Assembly: GCF_000295935.2 (NCBI RefSeq)
Contig: NZ_ALWO02000040.1
Location: 1 to 64,000 of the forward strand
Direction: 5' to 3'
From: Indibacter alkaliphilus LW1
GTDB lineage: Bacteria; Bacteroidota; Bacteroidia; Cytophagales; Cyclobacteriaceae
DNA length: 64,000 bases
A program made the position numbers and the translations under genes. Below the pieces are notes generated by a model. It made no database searches, was not told the DNA's origin, and worked only from the letters and a program-made list of their open reading frames with translations. Shown piece by piece: positions 43,964 through 53,838 of this stretch (position 1 is its first letter; every line of letters begins with the position of its first letter).

Positions 43964-45322
43964 TCAAAAGTAATATCCCATATTGATATTGAGACGGGTA
44001 TTCCAGCCCGGTCTATTATTTATTGGATTATCTATACTCACAGGCTGACTGACATCCTGAATCCCTCTGCCAGTGCCCAATGCATTTCCTCCAAACTCCC
44101 CTGTAAGCCAAGGGTGATTGACACCTCTGGCTATGTCAAAGTAAGCATAAATATGCCCAGCAGTTACAAGCGCTCCAAAAACGTTCTGCTGTGTATTGGC
44201 AAACCTTACCCTTTCATTTCCTAAAACCACTTCATTGAATTTTTGCATGTAGGTATAATTATTATACAGCTGTATATTCCTTATTGGACCCCAGGACACA
44301 GGAATATCATAAGCCAATCCAGCCAAGTACATGGCTGCCTTACTGGCTACATCATAAGTGCCAAATCCATAAGCTCCCATTTGAACCACGTCCAAGGTAT
44401 TACCTGCATCATCTCTGACATCCACATAAGAGTAATACAAAGCTTGGGTTTTTAAATTCCATCTACCATAATCCTGTTCATAATGAACTGCAGCCGCATA
44501 ATTTCTACCAATTTGCGAGGTAACTTGGTTAAAAACCTGATGCGTTTGAAGTGAAAGGCCTAATTCCGCATTGCCTACTTGTCTGGCTGCGCGGATGTTC
44601 CATTGATGTCTTTCAATATTATTATTCCCTTCAATGGGTACCACATCATAGCTGTATCTTGCTGTGGATGCTTCACCAAAAGAGAGTTCATTGGTGCCTC
44701 GAGGCTCACTCATAAGAAAATAGGCTGCATTGAGCGTCCAGTCTTTCCATTTTTTAGTGTAGTTGAACCCCATTTGATGATCATCTTCCAAACCTATATA
44801 ATAGGGTAGCTGAAACCACCAGTTGTGGGAGGCATAAGTTAGCAGACCAAATGGTACTTGCGTGATTCCAAATTGTAGGTTATTGTTTTCATTAAAACGG
44901 TAACCTACCCAGCCAAACTTGATAAAATGTGTATTGAAGGTGGGGAAAAAACGATACTGAAAAGCAAACTGTAAACCATCTTTGTAGGCGTCAATCTCCA
45001 ACCACCAGGTATCCCAAGTCCATTCATTTTGTATGAAAGTTCCCAATGGGGCAGTCTTCCCTTCATAATGAGTCCAAATTGCATTTAAACGAAAAGCTCC
45101 TCCTACCCTTACCCAGGAAGTGTCGGGATTAGTTTCTCGAATAGCCCAGTTTCCAAATTCTAAAGTTTCCTTATCCGTTCCTCTGGGTTTAGGTATAAAG
45201 GGAGATTCTCCTACTTTACTGCTCACTGAAACCGTATCCGATTCATGTATCCCTATAAAAGCAAAACTTTTTGGCAGTAAGAAAAACAGAAAAATTGCAC
45301 ATGCAAGATGTCTTACTTTCAT
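43964..45322 (-). CDS. Outer-membrane beta-barrel (porin-like) protein
   Basis: A 452-residue protein with a signal peptide (about residues 1-22) and a barrel pattern of alternating aromatic strands throughout (for example WVRVGGAFRLNAIWTHYEG, GLQFAFQYRFFPTFNTHFIK, NLQFGITQVPFGLLTY). It ends in a phenylalanine (INMGYYF), the usual C-terminal barrel signal. It resembles phosphate-selective or sugar porins by eye but no exact family is assigned. It is encoded 100 bp upstream of the BCCT gene on the same strand and may admit the transporter's substrate. Confidence 0.75.
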   Translation of the reverse strand: MKVRHLACAIFLFFLLPKSFAFIGIHESDTVSVSSKVGESPFIPKPRGTDKETLEFGNWAIRETNPDTSWVRVGGAFRLNAIWTHYEGKTAPLGTFIQNEWTWDTWWLEIDAYKDGLQFAFQYRFFPTFNTHFIKFGWVGYRFNENNNLQFGITQVPFGLLTYASHNWWFQLPYYIGLEDDHQMGFNYTKKWKDWTLNAAYFLMSEPRGTNELSFGEASTARYSYDVVPIEGNNNIERHQWNIRAARQVGNAELGLSLQTHQVFNQVTSQIGRNYAAAVHYEQDYGRWNLKTQALYYSYVDVRDDAGNTLDVVQMGAYGFGTYDVASKAAMYLAGLAYDIPVSWGPIRNIQLYNNYTYMQKFNEVVLGNERVRFANTQQNVFGALVTAGHIYAYFDIARGVNHPWLTGEFGGNALGTGRGIQDVSQPVSIDNPINNRPGWNTRLNINMGYYF

Positions 45323-45725
45323 TTTTGAATTGGTTTAAATCCGGCCATTCAAATAGTTAAATCTAATCAAGACTTAACAATAAATTGGGAAAACTTTTCC
45401 TAAACTAGATGAATGCTCGCAATATCTTGAATAGAAGTTTAGGCTCAAAACAAATTAAAACAAATAATTGATTTTTAAAGATAAAAACATCATATTAAAC
45501 AAATAATATAATATTTTATTCTACTGAATTTCAAATATACCAATCACTCTATAATCAAAAACAAAAAAAACATCCAGTCTAAGACTACAATTTCTAGATA
45601 AATTTGAAATATCAGCTTGAAATTAAAATTAAAAAAGATAGTATGGGTTACAGTTAAGTTCAGGCATCTAAATGTAAAAAAGCCACCCCGAATGGAGTGG
45701 CTTTTTGAATCAGAACTGATTTTTT
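45323..45725. other. Intergenic region, 403 bp
   Basis: Very A+T-rich DNA between the porin-like gene start and the end of the T9SS cargo gene. It holds the terminator at 45676-45706. Otherwise only A/T runs and no recognisable promoter, ORF or RNA. Confidence 0.6.
45676..45706 (-). terminator. Intrinsic terminator of the T9SS cargo gene
   Basis: The stem aaaaagccac / gtggcttttt with a 10-nt loop, 20 bp past the stop of the 45726-48701 gene, flanked by A- and T-runs so it can work on both strands. Confidence 0.85.
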
Positions 45726-48701
45726 TTATTGCTTGATCAATCGTCCTTGGACATATTGCTGGTTGATTTTGACTACGACGTGGTAAACCCCTGAACTTAC
45801 CCCATCCAATGAAATGCTGCGCGTGAAGCTGCTTTCTTCTTGGTTTTCCTCGGCATAAATGATTCTACCTGCACTATCAAATATACTTATTCCAACATCT
45901 GAGGGCTCAGTAAGGCTCACTTGGATATGAGCTGTAGTGCTAGCAGGATTAGGGTAGATTTTGAGTCCATTATTTGTGATTTCATCAAATATGGACTGTT
46001 GCTCCATCAATTCAAAGACTTCAACCTCCTCTTCTTCTTCATCATCCATACGTTTGTTTTGATTGCCTCTTGGTGCATCATGGATGACTATGGATCCGCC
46101 TTGGATCTCAGTGGTGGCATCACTATCATCGGATTCGCCCATTTGATTATCGTAAACAATATTTCCTGAACCCATCTCCCAAATTTTTATTCTAAAACGA
46201 TCAGCACTTTTGTTTCCCATCCTATCTCCATCAATGGCAGTAAGCATAAACCCATAACCATTTTGACCATTAACTCTTCCTTCACCTTTATACTGCGCTC
46301 TATGTCCAGCCACTACTAACCATTCATAAAGGGTACTATGAAAATTGAATTTTTCAGCCTGGAATTGGAACTGGGTCTGTCCTGTAGGAACTTTAGCCCC
46401 TCGCTGATACTTTGAGACAAATCCAAAATTCGCCCTTCCTTCTGCTATTGGATTATCCACATAAGCACCTGCAGGGGAATGTATCCATCCGCCACCAGTT
46501 ACAAATCCACCGCTAGGATCGAAAACAACCACAAATTCAAATAACTCTGTTGCTGTTTCTCCACAGAAATCAGTTATTGTTAATGTTACAGGATAAACCC
46601 CAGGTTGTTGATAGGTGTGTGAACCATTGATGATATTTCCGGGATCATTTTCTATGGAAGTCTCACCGTCTCCCCAATTCCACACAGCCATGATAAGGTT
46701 ATCATCCGAAACTTCAGCTTCAAACTCCACAGTAGCATCAGAAAGCGATATTGGTTCAGATGAGCCTGTTAGGGAATTAATAACAGGAAGATCATTCTGT
46801 TGCCCGACTTCAATAGTGATTTCTTCAGTACAATTATTCGCATCCTTCACGATTATAGTGTAAGCACCTTCCTCCAAATTATCAAAGATATTTTCTGATT
46901 GGTAAGTAACTCCCCCATCTATTGAGAACTCATAAGGTTCGGCACCTCCGCTTACATCCACGGTAACTGTTCCATCATTTCCGCCTACACAGGAAACAGG
47001 AAAGGTTTCACCATTGATTAATAAATCGCAAACCTCAATAACTTCAATATTTTCAATTATTTCAGAGGCAGTCTCTCCGCAGATATCAGTAATTGTCAGG
47101 GTAACGGTATAATTGCCTGGTTGCAAATAAGTATGAGAAGCAATTAATGTGTTTTCTGGGTTATCTTCTAAACTTGTTTCTCCATCTCCCCAACTCCAAA
47201 CTGCTTGAACAAGATTTTCATCAGTTACTTCCGCTTGAAATTCAGCAATGACCAAAGAAGCTGGAATTGGATCAGTAGGACCTGTTAATGAGTTTATGAC
47301 TGGGATATCATTTTTTTGATCAACATTTACAACAGTTTCTTCAATACAGCCATTTGCATCCTTGACTGTGATGGTATAAATCCCTTCCTCTAGGTCATTG
47401 AAAATGTTATCATTTTGATAATTAATACCCCCATCTATTGAGAATTCATATGGTTTTGCTCCTCCACTTGTTTCAATTGTAATAGTCCCGTTATTTCCAT
47501 CCACGCATGTAACAGGGCTAGATTCCCCAGAGACTGATAAATCGCAAATGAATTCTACAACTAGAATGGTTACTGATGTGGTAGCTTGAGCACCATTGCT
47601 ATCTATTATTGAAAAATTGAGCAATACATTCCCCAGCTCAGTAGGAGTCCATGAGAATGTAGTTTCCAAAGCCTCCCCAATTCCTCCTGTGATTGGTAAA
47701 TTAGGAACAAAATTAGCACTTAAAGGAACACCTGTAGCTTGTAATGAAATGAAATCATTGGGATCAGGATCTTCGCCTCTTATGGTAAAACTAACCATCT
47801 CATCTTTAACTACTTCAATTATTGAGGCATTTGTAGGAGTTGGAGGATAGATAAAAACTGGTGGATTATTACTTGAAGCTGGAATAATCAAGATCAGAAA
47901 ATCAACGGGAATTGTCGCTCCATTGTTATCACTGATTGTCACTGCTACGCTGTATAAGCCTTGTGCTCGATTGGTATTAAATGATGCTAAACCAGTAACC
48001 GGGTCTATTGAAAAACCTGTTGGGTTACTGGATCCAGAACCCATTTGGGAACTTGGAGTCAAAGAAAATGTCAAGTTATCCCCATTTGGGTCAAATGCTG
48101 GAATTAAGAAATTGGCACTTTCAAGTCCTTGTGGAAGACTTATTACCGGTTGAAGTGTAGAAATGGGTGAAATGTTCCCAGAGCCCAAGTTGACAGTTGA
48201 CTCAATTCTAAAGGTGGCATCTCTGTTATTTAAGAGAGAACTCAGACGGCAACAAAACTGAAAAAATGCAACATAATTGCCATTAGGATTTGAATATTGT
48301 TTGGTAAATGTTGCCTCTCCATAAATCCAGTTTTCCGTCCTAGACTCAGAGGTGATAATTAAAGGTATGCTCCTTGTAGTGTTATCGCCATGATTAAAAG
48401 TGCTAACACTTAATGTCCTTCCAATGACATTGTCATTTATTCCATAAAAAAATGTCTTTCTGTAAACTAAACTGACCTTAAATTCTACCAAACCTGGTTG
48501 ATCCGGTATTGGTCTCCAACTTATATTCCCATACCTTCCATGGGTTGCATTGGACTCAAAAGCAAAAAAGGAAATAAAGGCAAAAACCAAAACCAATGCT
48601 TTAAACCATAGATTTAATGGTAACCCAAAACATGAATTTTTCTTGGTATCCATGGCATTTCTGGAACCAAACCACCTGTAATTTGAATAAAAGTTTCTCA
48701 T
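45726..48701 (-). CDS. Secreted PKD/SprB-repeat protein with T9SS sorting tail
   Basis: A 991-residue exported protein. The order is: signal peptide (about residues 30-52; ATG at 48653 is an alternative start), a beta-rich N-domain, a cadherin-like putative Ig region (about 190-290), an unknown Ig-like domain, then two tandem units of SprB repeat plus PKD domain (about 384-550 and 557-725). Next comes a GGGWIHSPAGAYVDNP domain and a type A T9SS C-terminal domain (about 912-991, LKIYPNPASTTAHIQV). It should be exported through the type IX system and attached or released at the surface. Adhesion or gliding-related roles are inferred from SprB similarity. Confidence 0.88.
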   Translation of the reverse strand: MRNFYSNYRWFGSRNAMDTKKNSCFGLPLNLWFKALVLVFAFISFFAFESNATHGRYGNISWRPIPDQPGLVEFKVSLVYRKTFFYGINDNVIGRTLSVSTFNHGDNTTRSIPLIITSESRTENWIYGEATFTKQYSNPNGNYVAFFQFCCRLSSLLNNRDATFRIESTVNLGSGNISPISTLQPVISLPQGLESANFLIPAFDPNGDNLTFSLTPSSQMGSGSSNPTGFSIDPVTGLASFNTNRAQGLYSVAVTISDNNGATIPVDFLILIIPASSNNPPVFIYPPTPTNASIIEVVKDEMVSFTIRGEDPDPNDFISLQATGVPLSANFVPNLPITGGIGEALETTFSWTPTELGNVLLNFSIIDSNGAQATTSVTILVVEFICDLSVSGESSPVTCVDGNNGTITIETSGGAKPYEFSIDGGINYQNDNIFNDLEEGIYTITVKDANGCIEETVVNVDQKNDIPVINSLTGPTDPIPASLVIAEFQAEVTDENLVQAVWSWGDGETSLEDNPENTLIASHTYLQPGNYTVTLTITDICGETASEIIENIEVIEVCDLLINGETFPVSCVGGNDGTVTVDVSGGAEPYEFSIDGGVTYQSENIFDNLEEGAYTIIVKDANNCTEEITIEVGQQNDLPVINSLTGSSEPISLSDATVEFEAEVSDDNLIMAVWNWGDGETSIENDPGNIINGSHTYQQPGVYPVTLTITDFCGETATELFEFVVVFDPSGGFVTGGGWIHSPAGAYVDNPIAEGRANFGFVSKYQRGAKVPTGQTQFQFQAEKFNFHSTLYEWLVVAGHRAQYKGEGRVNGQNGYGFMLTAIDGDRMGNKSADRFRIKIWEMGSGNIVYDNQMGESDDSDATTEIQGGSIVIHDAPRGNQNKRMDDEEEEEVEVFELMEQQSIFDEITNNGLKIYPNPASTTAHIQVSLTEPSDVGISIFDSAGRIIYAEENQEESSFTRSISLDGVSSGVYHVVVKINQQYVQGRLIKQ

Positions 48702-49100
48702 GATGTTAAAAGATTTACGTTTAAAATATATTTCTGCATTTATATAAATACAATAGGATTAATGTTACCATAAAAGGGTAATGACAGAATTAAAAGTAGG
48801 AAAACACCCAAAACAAAAAAATACTACCAAAGTAGTATTTTCTCACTTTTCACAAGAAAAATATAAGCTTATTATAGGCTATTCTAAGCAAATGATAAAT
48901 CATTATTCAAGTCTTTAGGTGAGTTGTATAGATTAGCATTTATCTATAAGTTTCTGAATTAAAATCACAATCGGTTTTTTGAGTTTTACTTGGTTTCAAA
49001 TAGGTACCCTAAAAGTTCACTTCCCGAATAAAGTCTCGCTTTCAAAGGCTTTAAAAAAACACCCTTCCTTTTCAGGAAAGGATGTCCCTCAAAATACTTC
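48702..49100. other. Intergenic region, 399 bp
   Basis: A+T-rich DNA between the T9SS cargo gene start and the end of the dead-subtilase gene. It contains the terminator at 49053-49085. No ORF, RNA or clear promoter was recognised. Confidence 0.6.
49053..49085 (-). terminator. Intrinsic terminator of the dead-subtilase gene
   Basis: On the minus strand acatcctttcc and ggaagggtgt form a 10-bp stem with a T-run of seven after it, 16 bp past the stop codon of the gene at 49101. Confidence 0.85.
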
Positions 49101-50756
49101 CTAAAATGTCACAGTAACTTCATTCGAACACAAGCTTGTACCAGAAAGGCAGATTTTATATTTTCTTGGAGCCAGGTTTCTGCCTGATACCTCATGGTAA
49201 AAAAGTCCTGAATCTATTCCATGACTTAAAGAAACAAGTAATTTACCGTTTTCATAGATATCTGTAATACCCGATGCATTCTTGATGGGCCTCCATTTCA
49301 ACTCGATTCTATGATTGTTTCCTCTATAATTCACGCTACTTCCCGCAAGATCTAGTTGGAAATTGGACCTCGCAGGATCAATATCACCGGCACCAGTCAT
49401 GCTCATGCCATTATAAAGAAGGTGATTGTTCTTACTATTGGAGAATTTGACAACATTTTTGGTAGACGTGTTTCTCAAAAACTGATAAACCTCTTCAGGA
49501 GATGAAGTCGGGTTTTTCTCCAAATAAGTTGCCGCTACCCCGGCGGCAACGCCCACAGCAACAAAATTGGGATTAAAGCTAAATCTTCCTTCTAAAGTCT
49601 CCTCATAGGCATCAGGCAAATGGCTCCAATCTGTGGTAGTGGTAAATAGGTCAATACAATCTCCATAATTGCTAGTTGACTGACTTTCATCTTGAAGATT
49701 AGCAAGGCCGACAGTAAATACATAAGGAGTTTTGGAACTCGCCCAGGTGCAGGCATCCTCAAGCCATGCTCCTGCACTTGAAAATAAAGAGAATCCAGCG
49801 TTGTAGAGGGATTCTAAAGAACTTATAAAAGCAGGTGACTCAATAGGGCCTACCAAATTAATCAATACTATTCCCGGTCTCTTTCCATTTGCCAAAATCC
49901 AATCATGGGCTTCTAAAATTGCAGAAAGATACAATTCCTCATTGCAACAACCATCATAGGTCCTTACCCCTACCAGGTTGACTCCTTTAGCTGACCCAAA
50001 ATGGAATCCTCCCGTGGTCAAAGCTTTATTCGTAGTAACTCCGCTAGATTCATCTTCATTTCCGGTCAAAAAAATATTTTCAACCCTATCATTCATTCCG
50101 TCATTTTGTTCCCAAATGGATCCAACAGGAATATATACTGTAACCCCTTCACCGGTATTTTCATAGGAAAAAACATCATTCAGAGGCAGGGCCCTTTGAT
50201 CTATTCTGTCCAAATATTTAGGAGGGTTGTTCTGAATATTCCCCCCAAAAATAGGATCTTCACCTCCGGGTTGATCTGGTTCAGGAGATGAAGGTTCTTC
50301 TTCTTTTGGCTTATCCTGACCTGGTGGAATTCTTCTTTCATTGAATGAGGAAGAAACGAAAACATCCTGCTCAATTGACTTTATCCGAGAATCAGCCCTA
50401 AGCCTTCTTAGCTCATCAGAAGACAGTTTTGCTGCAAACCCCGTAAGAGCATGTCCGTAAACTGACTTTATCCTTTCCCTTTGGATTCCATTTTTTGACA
50501 AAATTTCCTGCCCCAATACCCTGATTTCATGCTGCACATCTTCGTACCGACCTTTTCTTCTCAAATTTGGGTTTTGGTCATTAAGCGTAACGATATAGCG
50601 GTCAGGAACATAACTGAGGCTTCCTTCAAGATCTGCTTCCTCTGCTAATGGCAAATCTTCCAAATTAAGGTCTTGGCAGGAAAAGGTGAAAAAAATCAGA
50701 AATGCAGTCAGTATAAAACTGGCTGATTTGGGGGTTGAAAATTCTAAATTTTCCAT
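49101..50756 (-). CDS. Subtilase-fold lipoprotein without catalytic residues (copy 1)
   Basis: A 551-residue protein with a lipobox (FTFSC, C27), an I9 inhibitor-like domain (about 48-135, PDRYIVTLND... then IKSIEQDVF), a Pro/Glu linker, and a proteinase-K-type S8 fold (about 180-440, YLDRIDQRALPLND is diagnostic) plus a C-terminal Ig-like domain. All catalytic positions are replaced: the Asp of VIDTG is V211 (YIPVGSI), the HGTHVAG histidine is lost (NKALTTGG), the oxyanion Asn is A330 (SAGAW), and the SGTSMA serine is missing (NPNFVAVG). It is therefore a pseudo-protease. The pair with a FISUMP lipoprotein upstream suggests a binding or structural surface role. Confidence 0.88.
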   Translation of the reverse strand: MENLEFSTPKSASFILTAFLIFFTFSCQDLNLEDLPLAEEADLEGSLSYVPDRYIVTLNDQNPNLRRKGRYEDVQHEIRVLGQEILSKNGIQRERIKSVYGHALTGFAAKLSSDELRRLRADSRIKSIEQDVFVSSSFNERRIPPGQDKPKEEEPSSPEPDQPGGEDPIFGGNIQNNPPKYLDRIDQRALPLNDVFSYENTGEGVTVYIPVGSIWEQNDGMNDRVENIFLTGNEDESSGVTTNKALTTGGFHFGSAKGVNLVGVRTYDGCCNEELYLSAILEAHDWILANGKRPGIVLINLVGPIESPAFISSLESLYNAGFSLFSSAGAWLEDACTWASSKTPYVFTVGLANLQDESQSTSNYGDCIDLFTTTTDWSHLPDAYEETLEGRFSFNPNFVAVGVAAGVAATYLEKNPTSSPEEVYQFLRNTSTKNVVKFSNSKNNHLLYNGMSMTGAGDIDPARSNFQLDLAGSSVNYRGNNHRIELKWRPIKNASGITDIYENGKLLVSLSHGIDSGLFYHEVSGRNLAPRKYKICLSGTSLCSNEVTVTF

Positions 50757-50768
50757 AGCTGTAAGTTT

Positions 50769-50826
50769 TTAAGTTGAAAATTCTATTTCAATTAGATTCA
50801 GAAACCAGGAAAGTTGTTACCCTTAA
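50769..50826. repeat. Upstream region shared by the two dead-subtilase genes (copy 1)
   Basis: The stretch aagttgaaaattctatttca and the following 35 bp match 52688-52743 closely. It lies just upstream of subtilase copy 1 and copy 2 respectively, showing that the promoter region was duplicated together with the gene. Confidence 0.7.
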
Positions 50827-50957
50827 AATTTGTTACACGCTAATTATAAAACTTTCGAAAACCTGATTTAAGCTTTTTGTATCCAATAAATGCGTATCAA
50901 TTTCTGTAGCTATTTTTGTATCTAGGAAAGGCTACTCCAACTAATAAATCAACTTTT

Positions 50958-51668
50958 TTACTTTTCCTTCACACATTTGATATAAGCACCTGACTTGGTA
51001 CTTAATGGGACAGAAGAGTTTACCACTAATGCAGATCCGTCAGTATTAGTTATAGAATAAGCCATAAAAACCCCAGGAAATACCGGGAATCCATCAGGGT
51101 TTTTACTCCAGTAAAATGAAAATCCCATACGTGATTCTGAAGAGATATTGGAATTTTGAAAGCCTCCTTTCTCATTTCGGAATCCCGATGAAAATGTGTA
51201 TTCATTCGCCCAACCTGATGACCGGTAAATCATGGAAGAGGCGGCAAACCTATACGACGCTAACCTATCAACATCATAATCATCCGGAAGCCTCCATCCT
51301 TCGGGGCAAATATCACAGCAGCTTGCGGCATACCAATTGTACAATTTCCCGGATTTATCATCTGCCTCCGGATCATTCTCATACCAACTCCAGGCACCAC
51401 TTTCCAATCTGGACCATTCCTCATTGGATTCTACTTTCGGTATTACGGTGCCATCTCTATACTTCGTGGTCTTTAAATTCTGAACCATCCACCAAGTCTC
51501 CCCAAACTCTACTATATCGTACACATTCCCTTCAATATCGGTAATGGTAGGTCCCCTTTCTTCTTCCAATACCGGAGACTCCTTTTCTTGGCAGGAATAA
51601 ATGAGAATCAAGAATGCCAATAAGCATAAACTCTTCGAAATTGATTTTAAAACAGTTTCTGTTTTCAT
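50958..51668 (-). CDS. FISUMP-domain lipoprotein (copy 1)
   Basis: A 236-residue lipoprotein (lipobox LIYSC, C26) with a FISUMP (Fibrobacter succinogenes major paralogous) domain: DIEGNVYDIVEFGETWWMVQ, NLKTTKYRDGTVIP, GKLYNWYAASCCDICPEGWR, then a C-terminal GAYIKCVKEK. Two cysteine pairs (CCDIC and the late C) may be structural. FISUMP domains are thought to be surface-associated, and their ligands are unknown. It lies 45 bp after the decayed subtilase copy 2 and 201 bp before subtilase copy 1 on the same strand. Confidence 0.88.
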   Translation of the reverse strand: MKTETVLKSISKSLCLLAFLILIYSCQEKESPVLEEERGPTITDIEGNVYDIVEFGETWWMVQNLKTTKYRDGTVIPKVESNEEWSRLESGAWSWYENDPEADDKSGKLYNWYAASCCDICPEGWRLPDDYDVDRLASYRFAASSMIYRSSGWANEYTFSSGFRNEKGGFQNSNISSESRMGFSFYWSKNPDGFPVFPGVFMAYSITNTDGSALVVNSSVPLSTKSGAYIKCVKEK

Positions 51669-51712
51669 ATTCTTAATTATTTAGATGCAGGGTGAGTATT
51701 CTAACATGTGCC

Positions 51713-52674
51713 TTAAAGTAATTCTTCCCATCCCTCACCATAGAGAAATAGGAAGATGGCATCTTCTAGCAAAGGCTCATATTGATAGGAAGTGTGACTA
51801 GTAACAATAATCGATGGCCCAGAGGCATTAGCCAAAATCCAATCCAGACTTTGGATATATGTACTCAAATAAATAGCTAAATCCACCTCTTGATCGAAAA
51901 GGAAATTTAATCCGACCAGTTTGACTCCTTTAGCTACACCATAATTTTTACCCCCAATTAATGCCGCTAAAGTATTATTTATGCCTGTTGGCACAGGATA
52001 TCTTCTCTCCCCTCACTGATCTCCACTATTCTAGCTCTACCTTCAAATTCATCTAAACTTGGATCAAAAAGAGTTTCAAGCAAATAAACCGTCACCCCAT
52101 TCCCATCTGCTGCCGGTGTAAATTTGTTATCCAAAGGCAAGCCTCTTTGATCTATTCTATCCAGATACCACTCGGGGCTTGGACCTACAGGATCCGGTTC
52201 GGGTTCAGGGTCAGGATTTGATCCTCCACCTCCTTTATTGGGATTGTTATTTCTCATGATCTGTGAGTTGAGGGAAACCCTGTCTTGGGTAATGGACCTT
52301 ACCTGCGGATCTTTGGACAATGCCGTATATTCCTCCCGGCTAAGGTCTACTGTAAAGCCCTGAAAGACGTGACCGTAGACGGCATGGAGTCTTTTGTCCC
52401 GGATTCCGGATCTCATCAGGACTTCATTGCCATAAATACGCATGGACTCCTGCACATCCTCGTACCTGTCACTTTTCCGGAAATTCAGTTCATTGCTGTG
52501 AAGACTCACGATATACCTTCCTGGCACTACAGATGAATCCAATCCATCCAATTGCTCCTGGACCATCTGAGGTTCTTCCATCATTACATCCTGACAGGAA
52601 AATGACCAGAACATGGATACTAAAATCAGGAAAGTCCCGGCACTTTTTGGGGTTGAAATTTTAAAATAGTTCAT
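51713..52674 (-). pseudogene. Frameshifted and truncated subtilase-fold lipoprotein (copy 2)
   Basis: A paralogue of the 49101-50756 protein. The first frame (52674-51979) gives a lipoprotein signal (C27), an I9-like domain and YLDRIDQRGLPLDNKF; the next frame (from about 51994) continues with GGKNYGVAKGVKLVGLN. A one-base shift near 51995 breaks the gene, and about 200 C-terminal residues are missing after 51713. The catalytic Asp is already Glu in LLETLF and the HGTHVAG histidine is replaced (NNTLAALIGG), so the parent was also a pseudo-protease. It is almost certainly non-functional. Confidence 0.85.
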
Positions 52675-53033
52675 AGATGTAAAAGGTTAAGTTGAAAATT
52701 CTATTTCAATCAGATTCATAAACCAAGGGTATTGTTACCCTTTAAATCCATAACACACTAATTACATAATCTGATTATACGCTTCTTTGCCAATAAATAA
52801 ATGCATCGGCTCACTCGGCTGCTAATTGTCAATATCCATAAGTATCCAATATCAATTACTTTCGGAAGTTAGATAAATCGGAATTTCGTTTTGTTATTGA
52901 CAAAGTTCCGTACATCCATATCAAAGGTCTTTTGAATACTCGATATAAGAATTTTATATTTATTAAATCAGACTCAATTTCAATGGTGATTTTTACATGT
53001 AAGAGAGACATCACCAACAGTTTATCAGCTTCC
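52675..53033. other. Intergenic region, 359 bp
   Basis: Between the start of the decayed subtilase and the end of FISUMP copy 2. The first 70 bp are the duplicated upstream region at 52688-52743; the remainder shows no gene, RNA or repeat. Confidence 0.6.
52688..52743. repeat. Upstream region shared by the two dead-subtilase genes (copy 2)
   Basis: Matches 50769-50826 upstream of subtilase copy 1. See that entry for the implication of a common ancestral transcription unit. Confidence 0.7.
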
Positions 53034-53734
53034 TTACTTTTCTTTCACACATCTGATATAAGCTCCTGTATGACTCTTTAATAATGGCCAAACTTCATGA
53101 TTGATCAGAAAAAATGAATTGACAAAATCAATAATATAATCAGCTTTATAAATATTAGGAACTCCACCTTCATCTAATTCCCAGAAATATGACATGGTAC
53201 CATCGAAAGTATTTTCTTTAATAAAAACCCCATTAGCATTACGGTACCCACCGCTAAACGTATTTTCATTTGCCCACCCCAACTCATGATAAACAAATGA
53301 AGATTGGCTCCTAAAGCGTTCCAACGAAAGATTTTCTACTTCCTTTGAATTTGGCAACCTCCATCCTTCGGGGCAAATTGGACAACAGGCGACAGCTATT
53401 CCATTGTATAATTTCCCGTAAATCTGTTCATTATTCGAATCATTTTCTAACCAGGAAAAAGCAGGCTCTTCAAGCCTTGACCATCTATCAGCATCAGATA
53501 CATTATCAACTGAAACTCCGTTTAAAAATTTACTTACTCTAAGATTTTCAGCCATCCACCATATCCCATTGATTTCAACTATACCATACACATTTCCATC
53601 TATATCGGTAATGGTAGCCCGACTCTCCTCCTCCGGTACAGGTGACTCCTTCTCCTGACAGGAATAAAGAAAAATAAAGAAGCCAGTACAATTAAATTAA
53701 ATGTATTGGATCTAATCACAGCTACATTTTTCAT
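53034..53734 (-). pseudogene. Frameshifted FISUMP-domain lipoprotein (copy 2)
   Basis: The intact part (53591-53034) is a FISUMP domain (GIVEINGIWWMAENLRVSKF, GKLYNGIAVACCPICPEGWR, GAYIRCVKEK). The N-terminal signal starts at ATG 53734 (MKNVAVIRSNTFNLIVLASL) but in a different frame. A one-base shift in the T-rich run near 53660 separates it from YSCQEKESPVPEEE, which is the lipobox and linker seen in copy 1. The gene is thus a broken twin of 50958-51668, or a slippage/sequencing error in a homopolymer. Confidence 0.8.
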
Positions 53735-53838
53735 AATTTTAAGATCGATTAACAAACCAAAGACACTAGTAACCTATTTATTGCCAATAACTTGAAAAAA
53801 AATCAGTTAAAAAATACTCCCAAAGTACTAGATTTCAA

